Shown in pieces: positions 34,858-43,123 of a stretch of 64,000 nucleotides of DNA (position 1 is its first letter; the number at the start of each line of letters is the position of its first letter). The translations under genes were made by a program, and so were the position numbers. The DNA lies in NCBI GenBank assembly GCA_913045315.1, contig CAJWQJ010000002.1:1-64000 (forward strand), given 5' to 3'. Below the pieces are notes generated by a model. That model ran no database searches. It was not told where the DNA came from and was given only the letters and a program-made list of their open reading frames with translations. This DNA is from an uncultured Chloroflexota bacterium. GTDB taxonomy: Bacteria; Chloroflexota; Dehalococcoidia; Lucifugimonadales; UBA1127.

Positions 34858-36051
34858 TCAAATAATTCCTTTATTCTCAAGATCATCTATTTCATCATTT
34901 GATAAGTTCAACAATTTATGTAAAACATCCCGAGAATCACCCCCTAGGTCAGGTGGATTTTTGTAAATGCCACCTGGAGTTCTAGACATCTTTATAGGTG
35001 TATTTATAAATTTCCAAGTACCCAAACGATCATGATGACGTTCAACAATCATTTCTCGAAAATTTACTTGTGGATCACTAATAACTTGATCAATAGAATT
35101 TACTGGTCCACAAGGAATCCCTAGTGGAACAAGTTCGTCTACCCATTCCTGAGTAGTTTTATTTCTTAAGACATCAGACATTATGGGAATAAGTTCATCT
35201 CTATTTTGTGTTCTATCCCATGATGATTGAAAACGTTCGTCATCAATTAATTCAACATGATTTAATGCAGAACAAAGCAATGGCCAGTGAGGAGATGCTC
35301 CTCCAAAAATTGCGATAACAATCCACCCGTCATTTGTTTCAAATGCTTGGAATGGTGTAGCAGAAGGATGACGAGTTCCAAGAGGCACAGGAATTTCTCC
35401 AGTGGCTAAAAATCTTCCTATGGCATTCTCTTGTAATGCAACCTGACAATCAAGCATGCTTAAATCTATAAGTTGACCCATATTACTTGAAGTTCTTTCA
35501 TGAAGAGCACTCAGAATACCTATTACTGCATAAAGTCCAGCAGTTATATCACCAACGGAAGATCCAATTCTTACAGGATCACCACCTTCATTTCCAGTAA
35601 TACTCATTATACCACCCATACCTTGAACAATTGCATCTAGCGCAGAACGATTTCCGTATGGGCCATTCATTCCAAATCCAGAAATAGAACAATATATTAA
35701 CTGAGGATTTCTTTCCATCAGCACAGAATGATCTAATCCGAGTTTCTTCATCGTTCCGGGTCTAAAATTTTCAACAACTACGTCAGCTATTTCTGCTAAC
35801 CTTAAAAAAATAGATTTTCCGGCTTCTGTAGTTAAATCAAGAGTAAGTCCATGCTTATTACGATTTAAACTCATAAAATATGCACTATCATCATTTACAA
35901 AAGGACCAGTACCACGAGCACCATCCCCAATTCCGGGGCGTTCAATTTTTATTATTTCTGCACCCTGATCACCCAAAATCATTGTGCAGTATGGACCAGA
36001 TAATATCCAAGTTAAATCAAGAACCAGTATTCCACTCAGCGAACCGTTCAT
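34858..36051 (-). CDS. CaiB/BaiF family CoA-transferase
   Basis: A 397-residue class III CoA-transferase. The opening GILVLDLTWILSGPYCTMIL and the Gly-Ala-Glu-Ile-Ile-Lys-Ile-Glu-x-Pro segment are family hallmarks, and the catalytic Asp lies in the GQLIDLSMLDCQ region. It transfers CoA between acyl-CoA and carboxylates, for example formyl-CoA, carnitine, succinyl-CoA or 2-methylacyl types. The ATG at 36051 is chosen because GGAGGT precedes it; the longer ORF adds a hydrophobic stretch unlike the family. It is divergent from korAB. The substrate is unknown. Confidence 0.88.
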   Translation of the reverse strand: MNGSLSGILVLDLTWILSGPYCTMILGDQGAEIIKIERPGIGDGARGTGPFVNDDSAYFMSLNRNKHGLTLDLTTEAGKSIFLRLAEIADVVVENFRPGTMKKLGLDHSVLMERNPQLIYCSISGFGMNGPYGNRSALDAIVQGMGGIMSITGNEGGDPVRIGSSVGDITAGLYAVIGILSALHERTSSNMGQLIDLSMLDCQVALQENAIGRFLATGEIPVPLGTRHPSATPFQAFETNDGWIVIAIFGGASPHWPLLCSALNHVELIDDERFQSSWDRTQNRDELIPIMSDVLRNKTTQEWVDELVPLGIPCGPVNSIDQVISDPQVNFREMIVERHHDRLGTWKFINTPIKMSRTPGGIYKNPPDLGGDSRDVLHKLLNLSNDEIDDLENKGII

Positions 36052-36336
36052 ACAAGAAAACCTCCGTATAAACTTAAAAATATCTACTCCACATAATATT
36101 CCATTTATTCCAAACAAAACACTCCAAAATAAAAATATTAATAGCAAAAACTAAAAATATAATATTCGATCTAATGAGAATAAATTACTGATAATATCTA
36201 ATTATGTATCAATATCAACGAATTTCGTAGCATTATATATATATATACAACATTTAGATTTTATAATCAGATTATTTATTGTTTAATTAGGATTCATATC
36301 TTAATTATCTAATAGAGTATATGTTAAAAAACTATG

Positions 36337-36366
36337 TTGACAATGGGATCATGGCAATGTTACGCT
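36337..36366 (+). promoter_or_regulatory. Candidate sigma-70-type promoter for korAB
   Basis: A consensus -35 box TTGACA is followed after 17-18 bases by TTACGC or TACGCT, a weak -10. It would start transcription near 36373, giving a leader of about 155 bases before the korA start. Confidence 0.4.
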
Positions 36367-36430
36367 TTTCGTCGCAATACAGTTTCGACAGCCTCAATGA
36401 GGATCATGGGTCAGCGGTCGTATGTTGGGC

Positions 36431-36459
36431 GATTCGGTGACATGAACTGAATCCGAATT
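36431..36459 (+). promoter_or_regulatory. Two competing hairpins in the korAB leader
   Basis: GATTCGGT pairs with ACTGAATC (36446-36453; one G-U) across a 7-base loop. The same ATTCGG also matches CCGAAT at 36453-36458, so two mutually exclusive folds exist. That arrangement is seen in switch-type regulatory RNAs. No family was recognised, and the match is short. Confidence 0.35.
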
Positions 36460-36526
36460 GGACGTTAGACTCTGCGGTTGTATTTTTAGAAATAAATACA
36501 GAACCAGTTTCTCTAAGGGGGCTAAT

Positions 36527-38242
36527 TTGAATAATAGCGATTTTGTTGTCCGATTTGCCGGTGAGGGCGGGCAAGGAATGGTTACCTCTGCCGAAGGGCT
36601 TGCCCAGGCAGCTGCACAGGTTGGTTATCACGTTCAAACTTTCGTTACATTTCCTTCACAAATTATGGGTGGTCCTACATTCGCACAGACACGTTTATCT
36701 GCCTCTCCAATTCTTTCTTCCGGAGATTACTTAGATGCCTTGGTCTGTTTCAATAAAGAGGCCTATGAAACTCATAAGGATGACGTTAGAGATGGTGGGG
36801 TTGTAATTTATAACTCCGAAGACTTTCAACTTGATGACTCTTCTAACTCGGTTGGATTACCATTTGCTGAACTAGCTAAATCTACCGGTAATGCTAGGGC
36901 TGAAAATATGATTGTTATCGGTGCGTTCGCTCATCTTATAAGCATGCCAAGAGAATACTTGGAAACATTTGTTACCAAACGATTCACACGTGGTAGACCA
37001 GGGGACGAAGAAATAATTAGAGCTAATATTGAGGCATTACAATTAGGTGGCAATGAAATATCCAAGAGTGGTTTTCAACTTGGTGAATTACCTCCTCCTC
37101 AACCCCCAGAAGGTGATCAAATACTAATTAAAGGCAATGATAATTTGTCACTAGGAGCTATAGCTGCTGGAGTAAATTACTTCGTTGGATACCCGATATC
37201 ACCAGCTACAACCATTCTCGTCTATATGGAAAGAAATCTAGTAGGTCCTGGAAGATTCGTTTATCAAGCAGGTTCAGAAATAGAGTCGATAAATGCAATT
37301 GTTGGTGGCGGTTACTCAGGAGCAAAAGCAATGACGTCTACTGCAGGACCAGGATTCTCGCTGATGAGCGAAGGAATCGGACTAGCATGGATGGCAGAGA
37401 TTCCACTAGTTATCGCTGATATCCAAAGAGGTGGACCAGCAACAGGCTTGCCAACTAAGACTGAACAATCCGACTTCCTTGCTGCTCTACATCCTGCACA
37501 TGGGGATGCTAGTATTCCAGTAATTGCTCCAGGAAGCGTAGAGGAATGCTATGATGCAGCTGTACATGCCTTTAACTGGGCTGAACGCTACCAAGGTCCT
37601 GTGGTAATTCTGAGCGACCACCAGCTTTCCGAACGTTCTCAGAATATACCTCGACCAAATCCAAATGCAATCCCAATTGAACGAAGAAACGTGTATTCAG
37701 GAAATAATGGCTACCTTCGTTACGAAGGTGAATCAGTTTCACCAATGCCACTGCCCGGAGGGAAGGGAGCATATGTCGCTAATGCTAGCGAACATGATCC
37801 TAGTGGTGACACTACCCATCTGCCACATAGGCATGTAGAAATGACTGAACGACGATTTGCAAAGTTGAAACTTCTTGAAAATGAACATTTCGAGAGTTTA
37901 AACACTCAAAGCTCTATAGCAGTAATTCCTTGGGGAGCTACTAAGGGCAGTATGAAGGAAGCCTATGATATACTTGAAGCTCAAGGTCTTGATATTGCAT
38001 GGTATTACACAATGTTTTTACATCCATTACCAATAAAACTATTAGAGGAATTACAATCAAAGGACTTAGTTATAGTTCCTGAATTGAATTACCTTGGGCA
38101 ATTTGCAAGTTATCTAAAAACGCTAGATGTCCGAGCAAAAGCAATTACTAAATATGAGGGACTTCCTTTCAAGGTCGCCGATCTTGTTGATAAAATTACT
38201 GAAACAGTCACAGAATTCAGAAGCAGAAAGGTGCGAGCATGA
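36527..38242 (+). CDS. korA: 2-oxoacid:ferredoxin oxidoreductase, fused gamma-alpha subunit
   Basis: A 571-residue subunit of a CoA-dependent, ferredoxin-linked 2-oxoacid oxidoreductase. The N-terminal gamma domain opens FVVRFAGEGGQGMVTSAEGL (about residues 5-190). The alpha domain follows from GNDNLSLGAIAAGVNYFVG and carries GYPISPATTILVYME and a TSTAGPGFSLMSEG segment. It couples decarboxylation of, most likely, 2-oxoglutarate (or pyruvate) to ferredoxin reduction with korB. The start is the TTG at 36527 because AAGGGGG precedes it; the ORF's 5' extension is rejected. It is translationally coupled to korB (ATGA). Confidence 0.9.
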   Translation: MNNSDFVVRFAGEGGQGMVTSAEGLAQAAAQVGYHVQTFVTFPSQIMGGPTFAQTRLSASPILSSGDYLDALVCFNKEAYETHKDDVRDGGVVIYNSEDFQLDDSSNSVGLPFAELAKSTGNARAENMIVIGAFAHLISMPREYLETFVTKRFTRGRPGDEEIIRANIEALQLGGNEISKSGFQLGELPPPQPPEGDQILIKGNDNLSLGAIAAGVNYFVGYPISPATTILVYMERNLVGPGRFVYQAGSEIESINAIVGGGYSGAKAMTSTAGPGFSLMSEGIGLAWMAEIPLVIADIQRGGPATGLPTKTEQSDFLAALHPAHGDASIPVIAPGSVEECYDAAVHAFNWAERYQGPVVILSDHQLSERSQNIPRPNPNAIPIERRNVYSGNNGYLRYEGESVSPMPLPGGKGAYVANASEHDPSGDTTHLPHRHVEMTERRFAKLKLLENEHFESLNTQSSIAVIPWGATKGSMKEAYDILEAQGLDIAWYYTMFLHPLPIKLLEELQSKDLVIVPELNYLGQFASYLKTLDVRAKAITKYEGLPFKVADLVDKITETVTEFRSRKVRA

Positions 38243-39105
38243 GTAAAAAAAATCCAGAATACGATTTTAAATGGTGCCCCGGCTGTGGTGATTTCGCTGT
38301 AAAAAGAGCAATAGAGATGGCAATGCGCCAGTGGACGATAAAAACTGAAGAACCAATAGAAAACACTGTAATTGTTGCAGGAATTGGATGCTCAGGCAAC
38401 CTTGTCCATCTTGTTGATGGTGATCAACCATTTGGAATACATGGTGTACATGGTCGAACTCTACCCATATCTTTGGGTGTTAAAATGGGAAATCCAAACC
38501 TCAATGTGCTACTAGTAGCAGGAGATGGTGATTTTTTGAGCATTGGTGGTGAACATATCGCACCAGCCGCCAAAAGAAATTTGAATGTATGTGCAGTTGT
38601 AATGGATAATGGAGTTTATGGACTTACCAAAGGACAGAGTTCACCGACAACTATTATAGGGGAAATTACTCCAACTACTCCATTTGGGAAGGTTGAAGAC
38701 TCAATAAATCCATTAGATCTATATCTTACTCTTGGAGTTTCCTATGTTGCCTCAGGCTTTTCATCTAAAGTTAAAGAAATGGCCCAATTGATTCAAGACG
38801 GAATGGAACACCCAGGATTTTCAATTGTCCATGTTCAATCTCCATGCACTACATATAATGACAACTATGACGTTTTGAGAGGAAATGCTAAAAAGGGAAT
38901 AGCCCCACTTGCATATGACGTTGGAGAAGAACACGACTCTTCTGACATTGAAGCTGCAAGAGCAATTGTGAATGAACCTGGCATACCATTAGGATTAATT
39001 TACCAAAACCCAAACTCAATACCTCTTGATGCTAGAGTAACAAAATCTCAAGAAAAAACATCATTCAAAAGTGCAGAAGATCAGATAGATGCATTTACAT
39101 TATAG
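38239..39105 (+). CDS. korB: 2-oxoacid:ferredoxin oxidoreductase, beta subunit
   Basis: A 288-residue TPP-binding subunit. It contains WCPGCGDFAVKRAIE with Cys residues that bind the iron-sulfur cluster, GIGCSGNLVHLVDG and the thiamine motif GDGDFLSIGGEH. Its ATG overlaps the korA stop by 4 bases. Without a korCD-type ferredoxin subunit, this two-subunit form resembles the oxygen-tolerant Kor type found in aerobes. Substrate preference (2-oxoglutarate, pyruvate or branched-chain) cannot be set from sequence. Confidence 0.92.
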   Translation: MSKKNPEYDFKWCPGCGDFAVKRAIEMAMRQWTIKTEEPIENTVIVAGIGCSGNLVHLVDGDQPFGIHGVHGRTLPISLGVKMGNPNLNVLLVAGDGDFLSIGGEHIAPAAKRNLNVCAVVMDNGVYGLTKGQSSPTTIIGEITPTTPFGKVEDSINPLDLYLTLGVSYVASGFSSKVKEMAQLIQDGMEHPGFSIVHVQSPCTTYNDNYDVLRGNAKKGIAPLAYDVGEEHDSSDIEAARAIVNEPGIPLGLIYQNPNSIPLDARVTKSQEKTSFKSAEDQIDAFTL

Positions 39106-39117
39106 ATTATTAAAATC

Positions 39118-39558
39118 TTAGGTATTTTTGGTTTCATTAGAAGCGTATTTTGATGGACATTTAACAATAATATTATCAGCATGAAAAATTCCATCAGTAC
39201 CGTAGATTCCTTCAGCAACTATTTCTGAATGTTCGTTGAAAAATAATTCAGGAACAATTCCTGTGAATGTTCCTTTCAGGTCATGACTTCCCGATTCATT
39301 TTGAAGAACAAAAGTTGCAGAAGTATCACCTTGTTCTCTATTGAAACTTCCAGCAAGAAGCTTACCATTGACTCTGAATCGATCGCCATAATAGAGCTCA
39401 GGATCATTTACTACTTCATCAACAGTAATATAATAAACCGTTGAATGAGAAAACACTCGATTAGCAAAAAACCACATTGAACCCAATATTATCAATGCAG
39501 AAAGAATTATCAGTAGAATTCGTCTTTTTTCAAAATAAGAAGATTTGTTTACTTCCAT
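39118..39558 (-). CDS. ccmE: CcmE-like cytochrome c maturation heme chaperone, CXXXY type
   Basis: A 146-residue membrane-anchored protein with one N-terminal membrane helix (RILLIILSALIILGSMW) and an OB-fold periplasmic domain. The conserved segment is SEIVAEGIYGTDGIFHADNIIVKCPSKY. Classical CcmE attaches heme to a His in HxxxY; here the equivalent is Cys in CPSKY, the CXXXY form known in archaea and some bacteria. The other ccm genes are not in the window. It is convergent with korB, 12 bases away. Confidence 0.82.
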   Translation of the reverse strand: MEVNKSSYFEKRRILLIILSALIILGSMWFFANRVFSHSTVYYITVDEVVNDPELYYGDRFRVNGKLLAGSFNREQGDTSATFVLQNESGSHDLKGTFTGIVPELFFNEHSEIVAEGIYGTDGIFHADNIIVKCPSKYASNETKNT

Positions 39559-39632
39559 ATGTACCTGCTTAATCAGATAATCAGTTACAAAACTTATTAT
39601 AAAACTTATATATAGTTAATGTATACCCAGAA

Positions 39633-40577
39633 TTATTTTTCTCCAGTATATTTTTTCCAGCTAATCGATGTCGTCCCGGACATTTGAAGTTTGAGATCTT
39701 GAAGTTTTTGTACTCGTTTATCTAGCGGAGGATGAGAAGCAAATAATCCAGCTAATGATTCTCCTTTAAGAGCCGATATAATAAATAATGCATTTGCAGT
39801 TTCCATTTTTCTTAAATCTTTACTTGAAACAGTTGAGATATAACTAGAAATTTTTTGGAGAGCAGAAGCGAGCTTTGAGGGATCACCAGTTAATATCGAT
39901 CCACCTCTATCAGCCGCATATTCTCTATATCGAGATAAGGTACACATAAGAATCGTACACAAAAAATACACTAATACTGAAACAGCATAAGCAATCATAA
40001 AAGCCATACCACCCTGAGAACGATTACGTCCCCCAAATGAACCAAATATGCTTGCCCACATAAACATAGACATTAGTGTTGCTGCGGCCATAGCAAAAAA
40101 ATTAGCAAACGTCATAACGCTTACATCGCGGTTAACAATATGCATCACTTCATGGCCAATAACTCCCTCTAGTTCAAGAGGATCTAGTCTTTTGCGAAGA
40201 CCTTCAGTAACGCAAATTACAGAATGATTTACATCTCTACCTGCTGCAAATGCATTTGGGACATCGGTATTTGAAACTGCAACTTTAGGTTTAGGTATAG
40301 CAGCTGCTAGGGATAATCTTTCAATAATTCGGTGCAACTCTGGTTCTTCGTCCTCAGTAACTTCTTTTGCCCCAATTGATTTTAGAACCAATTTTGTGGA
40401 CTGGAAGTATTGAAATAAAAACATTCCCCCGGCAATCAACATATAAAATTCCCATGGAACACCTAATGATCCCAAAATGGAAATGAATATTAAATAAATT
40501 AATGGTAAGGAAATAATTACTAAATACATCCGCCATTTTAATGAAAACCCTACTGAGGAAATTGATCTCTGATTCAT
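39633..40577 (-). CDS. htpX: HtpX-like M48 membrane metallopeptidase
   Basis: An inner-membrane zinc protease for misfolded membrane proteins. The catalytic motif is GVIGHEVMHIVNRDV, with a third ligand Glu in SRYREYAADRGG. Two N-terminal and two central hydrophobic segments are present. The C-terminal FASHPPLDKRVQKLQ is standard. The ATG at 40577 is chosen, as AAAGGT lies seven bases before it; the longer ORF (to 40646) adds a polar 23-residue N-terminus. No neighbouring regulator is seen. Confidence 0.88.
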   Translation of the reverse strand: MNQRSISSVGFSLKWRMYLVIISLPLIYLIFISILGSLGVPWEFYMLIAGGMFLFQYFQSTKLVLKSIGAKEVTEDEEPELHRIIERLSLAAAIPKPKVAVSNTDVPNAFAAGRDVNHSVICVTEGLRKRLDPLELEGVIGHEVMHIVNRDVSVMTFANFFAMAAATLMSMFMWASIFGSFGGRNRSQGGMAFMIAYAVSVLVYFLCTILMCTLSRYREYAADRGGSILTGDPSKLASALQKISSYISTVSSKDLRKMETANALFIISALKGESLAGLFASHPPLDKRVQKLQDLKLQMSGTTSISWKKYTGEK

Positions 40578-40688
40578 ACTATTACCTTTCATAAAACTAT
40601 TAGATGATTCTGAAAGCTTTGAATAGGATTCTTCAAATAAATTCATTTACTACCAATTCTTATGTTTATTTTACACACTAAACCCTAT

Positions 40689-41162
40689 TTAATTCAAACT
40701 CAAAGTTACAAGTATTACACCAGTTGATATACAAACAGCTCCGAGAACTAATCGAATAGTAATTTTTTCCAAACGGTTAATAAATATGCTACTTAAAATA
40801 ATTGCAAAAATAGGATTAATAGCCAAAATTGGAGAAACGACAACAAGGGGTGATGTATTCAAAGCTAGAAACATAAAAACAATTCCAGCTGAAGAAAACA
40901 ACCCAGCAAATGAAGCTTTAATATATGGGCCAATTGATTTCGGAGCACTCTTGATTTCTTTAGAGGCAAATATACTCATAGTAATTGCACCAAATAATAA
41001 ACCAAAGCTCGCAGCAACCAAAGGATGAATAGTTTCTACTATATTCTTAGCTACAACCTGACTTGTTCCATATGAAAAAGCTGCACCCAAAGCAAATAAA
41101 TATCCCAACCAGATTCCCGTAAATTTTTTACGAATAGAAGTTCTATTTATCATGGTTTTCAC
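40689..41162 (-). CDS. EamA/DMT-family transporter, second half protein
   Basis: A 157-residue protein with one EamA domain of about five membrane segments (GYLFALGAAFSYGTSQVVAKNI and the late VLGAVCISTGVILVTLS). Full DMT transporters have two such domains in one chain. Here the upstream gene supplies the first, in another frame. The GTG start overlaps the previous gene by 20 bases; an ATG at 41153 would still overlap its stop. The pair probably forms a heterodimer that exports or imports a small metabolite. Confidence 0.72.
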   Translation of the reverse strand: MKTMINRTSIRKKFTGIWLGYLFALGAAFSYGTSQVVAKNIVETIHPLVAASFGLLFGAITMSIFASKEIKSAPKSIGPYIKASFAGLFSSAGIVFMFLALNTSPLVVVSPILAINPIFAIILSSIFINRLEKITIRLVLGAVCISTGVILVTLSLN

Positions 41163-41574
41163 TCATAATTAGGATCACTCCAATAAGAACTACTACAGCA
41201 CCTAGAACAAGTTGAGCATTAACAGTTTCATCCAATAAAATAATACCGTATACGATTGCTAATACTGTAGAAATACTAAATATTGGAGTAGCACGACTTA
41301 CACCAACAATACGAATTGATGAATAGTTTAAGTATCTTCCAAGTGGAAAATTTAATGTTCCATACAAGCAAAGCCATAATAATATTGGCCCCTGAATACC
41401 ATGTATTTCATTTGGAAAAATTGCCAGAACAATTACAAAAGTCAGGAAAAATCCAACAATCAAAGAAACTGTTGTCGTAAGGACCGGACTTAAGTACTGC
41501 AACGCAATTCTTACACTTACTCCACCCAAAGCCCAAGAAAAAGCTGCACATATACCAAATATAATGCCTTCCAA
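41143..41574 (-). CDS. EamA/DMT-family transporter, first half protein
   Basis: A 143-residue protein with one EamA domain (GIIFGICAAFSWALGGVSVRIAL and the conserved ...LDETVNAQLVLGAVVVLIGVILI end). It is followed in a shifted frame by a second EamA half. The two together equal one typical 10-segment DMT transporter. This gene lies 10 bases downstream of purQ in the same direction. Whether this is a real two-subunit pair or a split by frameshift is not known. Confidence 0.72.
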   Translation of the reverse strand: MEGIIFGICAAFSWALGGVSVRIALQYLSPVLTTTVSLIVGFFLTFVIVLAIFPNEIHGIQGPILLWLCLYGTLNFPLGRYLNYSSIRIVGVSRATPIFSISTVLAIVYGIILLDETVNAQLVLGAVVVLIGVILIMSENHDK

Positions 41575-41583
41575 ACTACACCA

Positions 41584-42276
41584 TCAAACTTTTAAAGAAT
41601 TTATAATCGATTCCAGAATTATCAATCCATCATCGCTGCCAAGTATTTTTTTACATGCACGTTCGGGGTGAGGCATCATTCCTAGTACATTTCCTTCTTT
41701 ATTGGTGATACCAGCAATGTTATTAAGTGAACCATTTGGATTATCCGAACTCCTTATATCACCAGTTGAGCTTGAATATCTAAACAAAATCTGCTTGTTC
41801 ATTTCTAATTCTTCTAATTCATAATTGTCGATAAAGAATCTGCCTTCTCCATGTGAAACAGGTATTTTCAGGATTTGATCATTTTCAGCCTTATTTGAGA
41901 ATATAGTGTTGTTTGTTTCAACTCGAAGATTTGTCCATTCACAACGAAATTCCAGACAATCATTTCGCATAAGTACACCTGGTAATAACCCGGATTCGCA
42001 AAGAATTTGAAATCCATTACAAATTCCAATTACTGGTTTGCCACTTTTGCCAAAGCGTAAAACTGACTCCATCACTGGGGAAAACCGGGCTATGGCTCCG
42101 GTTCTAAGATAGTCTCCATATGAAAAACCACCAGGAAGCACTACACAATCGATATCACTTAAATCGGTATCCTTGTGCCACACATACGTTGTTTCAACCC
42201 CTAACACTTCTGAGAAAGCCATGTGGCAATCTTCATCACTCCAGGTGCCAGGGAAAACCACAATTCCAATCCGCAT
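41584..42276 (-). CDS. purQ: Phosphoribosylformylglycinamidine synthase, glutamine amidotransferase subunit
   Basis: A 230-residue class I glutamine amidotransferase of purine synthesis. It supplies ammonia to PurL for conversion of FGAR to FGAM. It starts MRIGIVVFPGTWSDEDC, with GGFSYGDYLR, the nucleophile Cys in GICNGFQILCE and the His-Glu of MMPHPERACKK. PurS and PurL are not adjacent, but they need not be. It may share a transcript with the EamA pair downstream. Confidence 0.94.
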   Translation of the reverse strand: MRIGIVVFPGTWSDEDCHMAFSEVLGVETTYVWHKDTDLSDIDCVVLPGGFSYGDYLRTGAIARFSPVMESVLRFGKSGKPVIGICNGFQILCESGLLPGVLMRNDCLEFRCEWTNLRVETNNTIFSNKAENDQILKIPVSHGEGRFFIDNYELEELEMNKQILFRYSSSTGDIRSSDNPNGSLNNIAGITNKEGNVLGMMPHPERACKKILGSDDGLIILESIINSLKV

Positions 42277-42333
42277 TAGTAAACCTCAGTTCTCAAAAGG
42301 GAAATTTAAAGATATGTATTAAGACGTTAGGGG

Positions 42334-42783
42334 TTAAAGATTGCTGAGTAATTCCTGAACTACTTCATTGACTATAGCACCATCAACTGAACCTTTATAT
42401 TGAGACATAACATTCCCAATAACTTTACCTTTATCAGAAATACCCAGAGCTTTTACTGATTTAATACTTTCATTAACAATTGCAATTACTTCTTCACGAT
42501 CTTTTTGTTGAGGTAGATACTCTTCAAGTATTGCAAGCTCTGATTCTTCTTGTTGAGCACTTTCTTCTCTGCCTCCACTTCGAAAAGCTTCAATGCTTTC
42601 TTTTCTTTGTCGAACTTGCCTTCTGATTGCTATTAGCTCCTCTTCATCACTTAGAGAGCTCCCTTTTTCAATTTCTGCGTATTTTAAGGCATTATTAGCC
42701 ATTCTAAGAACATCACGCTTTAAGGAATCACCAGAACGCATAGCAGTCTTGATCTCTTCATTCATACGTTCTTTTAGGGACAT
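42334..42783 (-). CDS. yqeY: YqeY/GatB-like domain protein
   Basis: A 149-residue protein of the YqeY family, whose helical domain resembles the C-terminal half of GatB. Signature segments are MSLKERMNEEIKTAMRSGD, LRMANNALKYAEIEKG and the end SQYKGSVDGAIVNEVVQELL. It follows rpsU by three bases, the common bacterial order rpsU-yqeY. The role is unclear; a link to tRNA-dependent amidation has been suggested from the GatB likeness only. Confidence 0.9.
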   Translation of the reverse strand: MSLKERMNEEIKTAMRSGDSLKRDVLRMANNALKYAEIEKGSSLSDEEELIAIRRQVRQRKESIEAFRSGGREESAQQEESELAILEEYLPQQKDREEVIAIVNESIKSVKALGISDKGKVIGNVMSQYKGSVDGAIVNEVVQELLSNL

Positions 42784-42786
42784 ATC

Positions 42787-43002
42787 TCACCTTCGGGAAG
42801 TAATTTTACCAAGATTGGTTCGTCGACTTTTTCTTTTTTTTGCAGCTTCTTTTTTCTTACGAACCACACTTGGGGGTTCGTAATGAGCCCTTCTTCTCGC
42901 TTCAGATAGGACACCATCCTGTTGAACTCGTTTATTAAAACGTCTCAACAAGCTATCAAATGTTTCACCTTCCATCGCACGTACTTCTGACAGTGGAATC
43001 AC
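42787..43002 (-). CDS. rpsU: Ribosomal protein bS21
   Basis: A 71-residue small-subunit protein. The typical core ETFDSLLRRFNKRVQQDGVL is followed by a basic C-terminus (KKKEAAKKRKSRR). It binds 16S rRNA near the platform and helps initiation. The start used is GTG; the SEVRA segment before EGETF is normal for bS21, so a later ATG start would lose conserved residues. Just upstream are AAAGGGA and a short AT-rich promoter region. It is the first gene of the rpsU-yqeY pair. Confidence 0.92.
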   Translation of the reverse strand: MIPLSEVRAMEGETFDSLLRRFNKRVQQDGVLSEARRRAHYEPPSVVRKKKEAAKKRKSRRTNLGKITSRR

Positions 43003-43123
43003 TCCCTTTCTATATTAGAAAAACAAGGTATACTCAAGTAGTATATGTAGCCAAATTAATTGGTGTCAAGATAACAATCAATTGTAGATGCAAAAAATAT
43101 ATTAGTTTAATAGTTTAGTACTT

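Larger units (their letters stand above)
36052..36526. other. 475-base intergenic region with possible korAB leader
   Basis: The first half is very AT-rich and has no gene. The second half (from about 36340) is clearly more GC-rich and holds a candidate promoter and competing hairpins, listed separately. It contains two copies of GGATCATGG (36347 and 36401). I found no tRNA, known riboswitch signature or protein-coding frame that looks real. Confidence 0.45.

Noticed and set aside
36347-36409. Two GGATCATGG words as a repeat or CRISPR-like signal
   Set aside because: Only 9 bp, two copies, no spacer regularity. No CRISPR array was found anywhere in the window.
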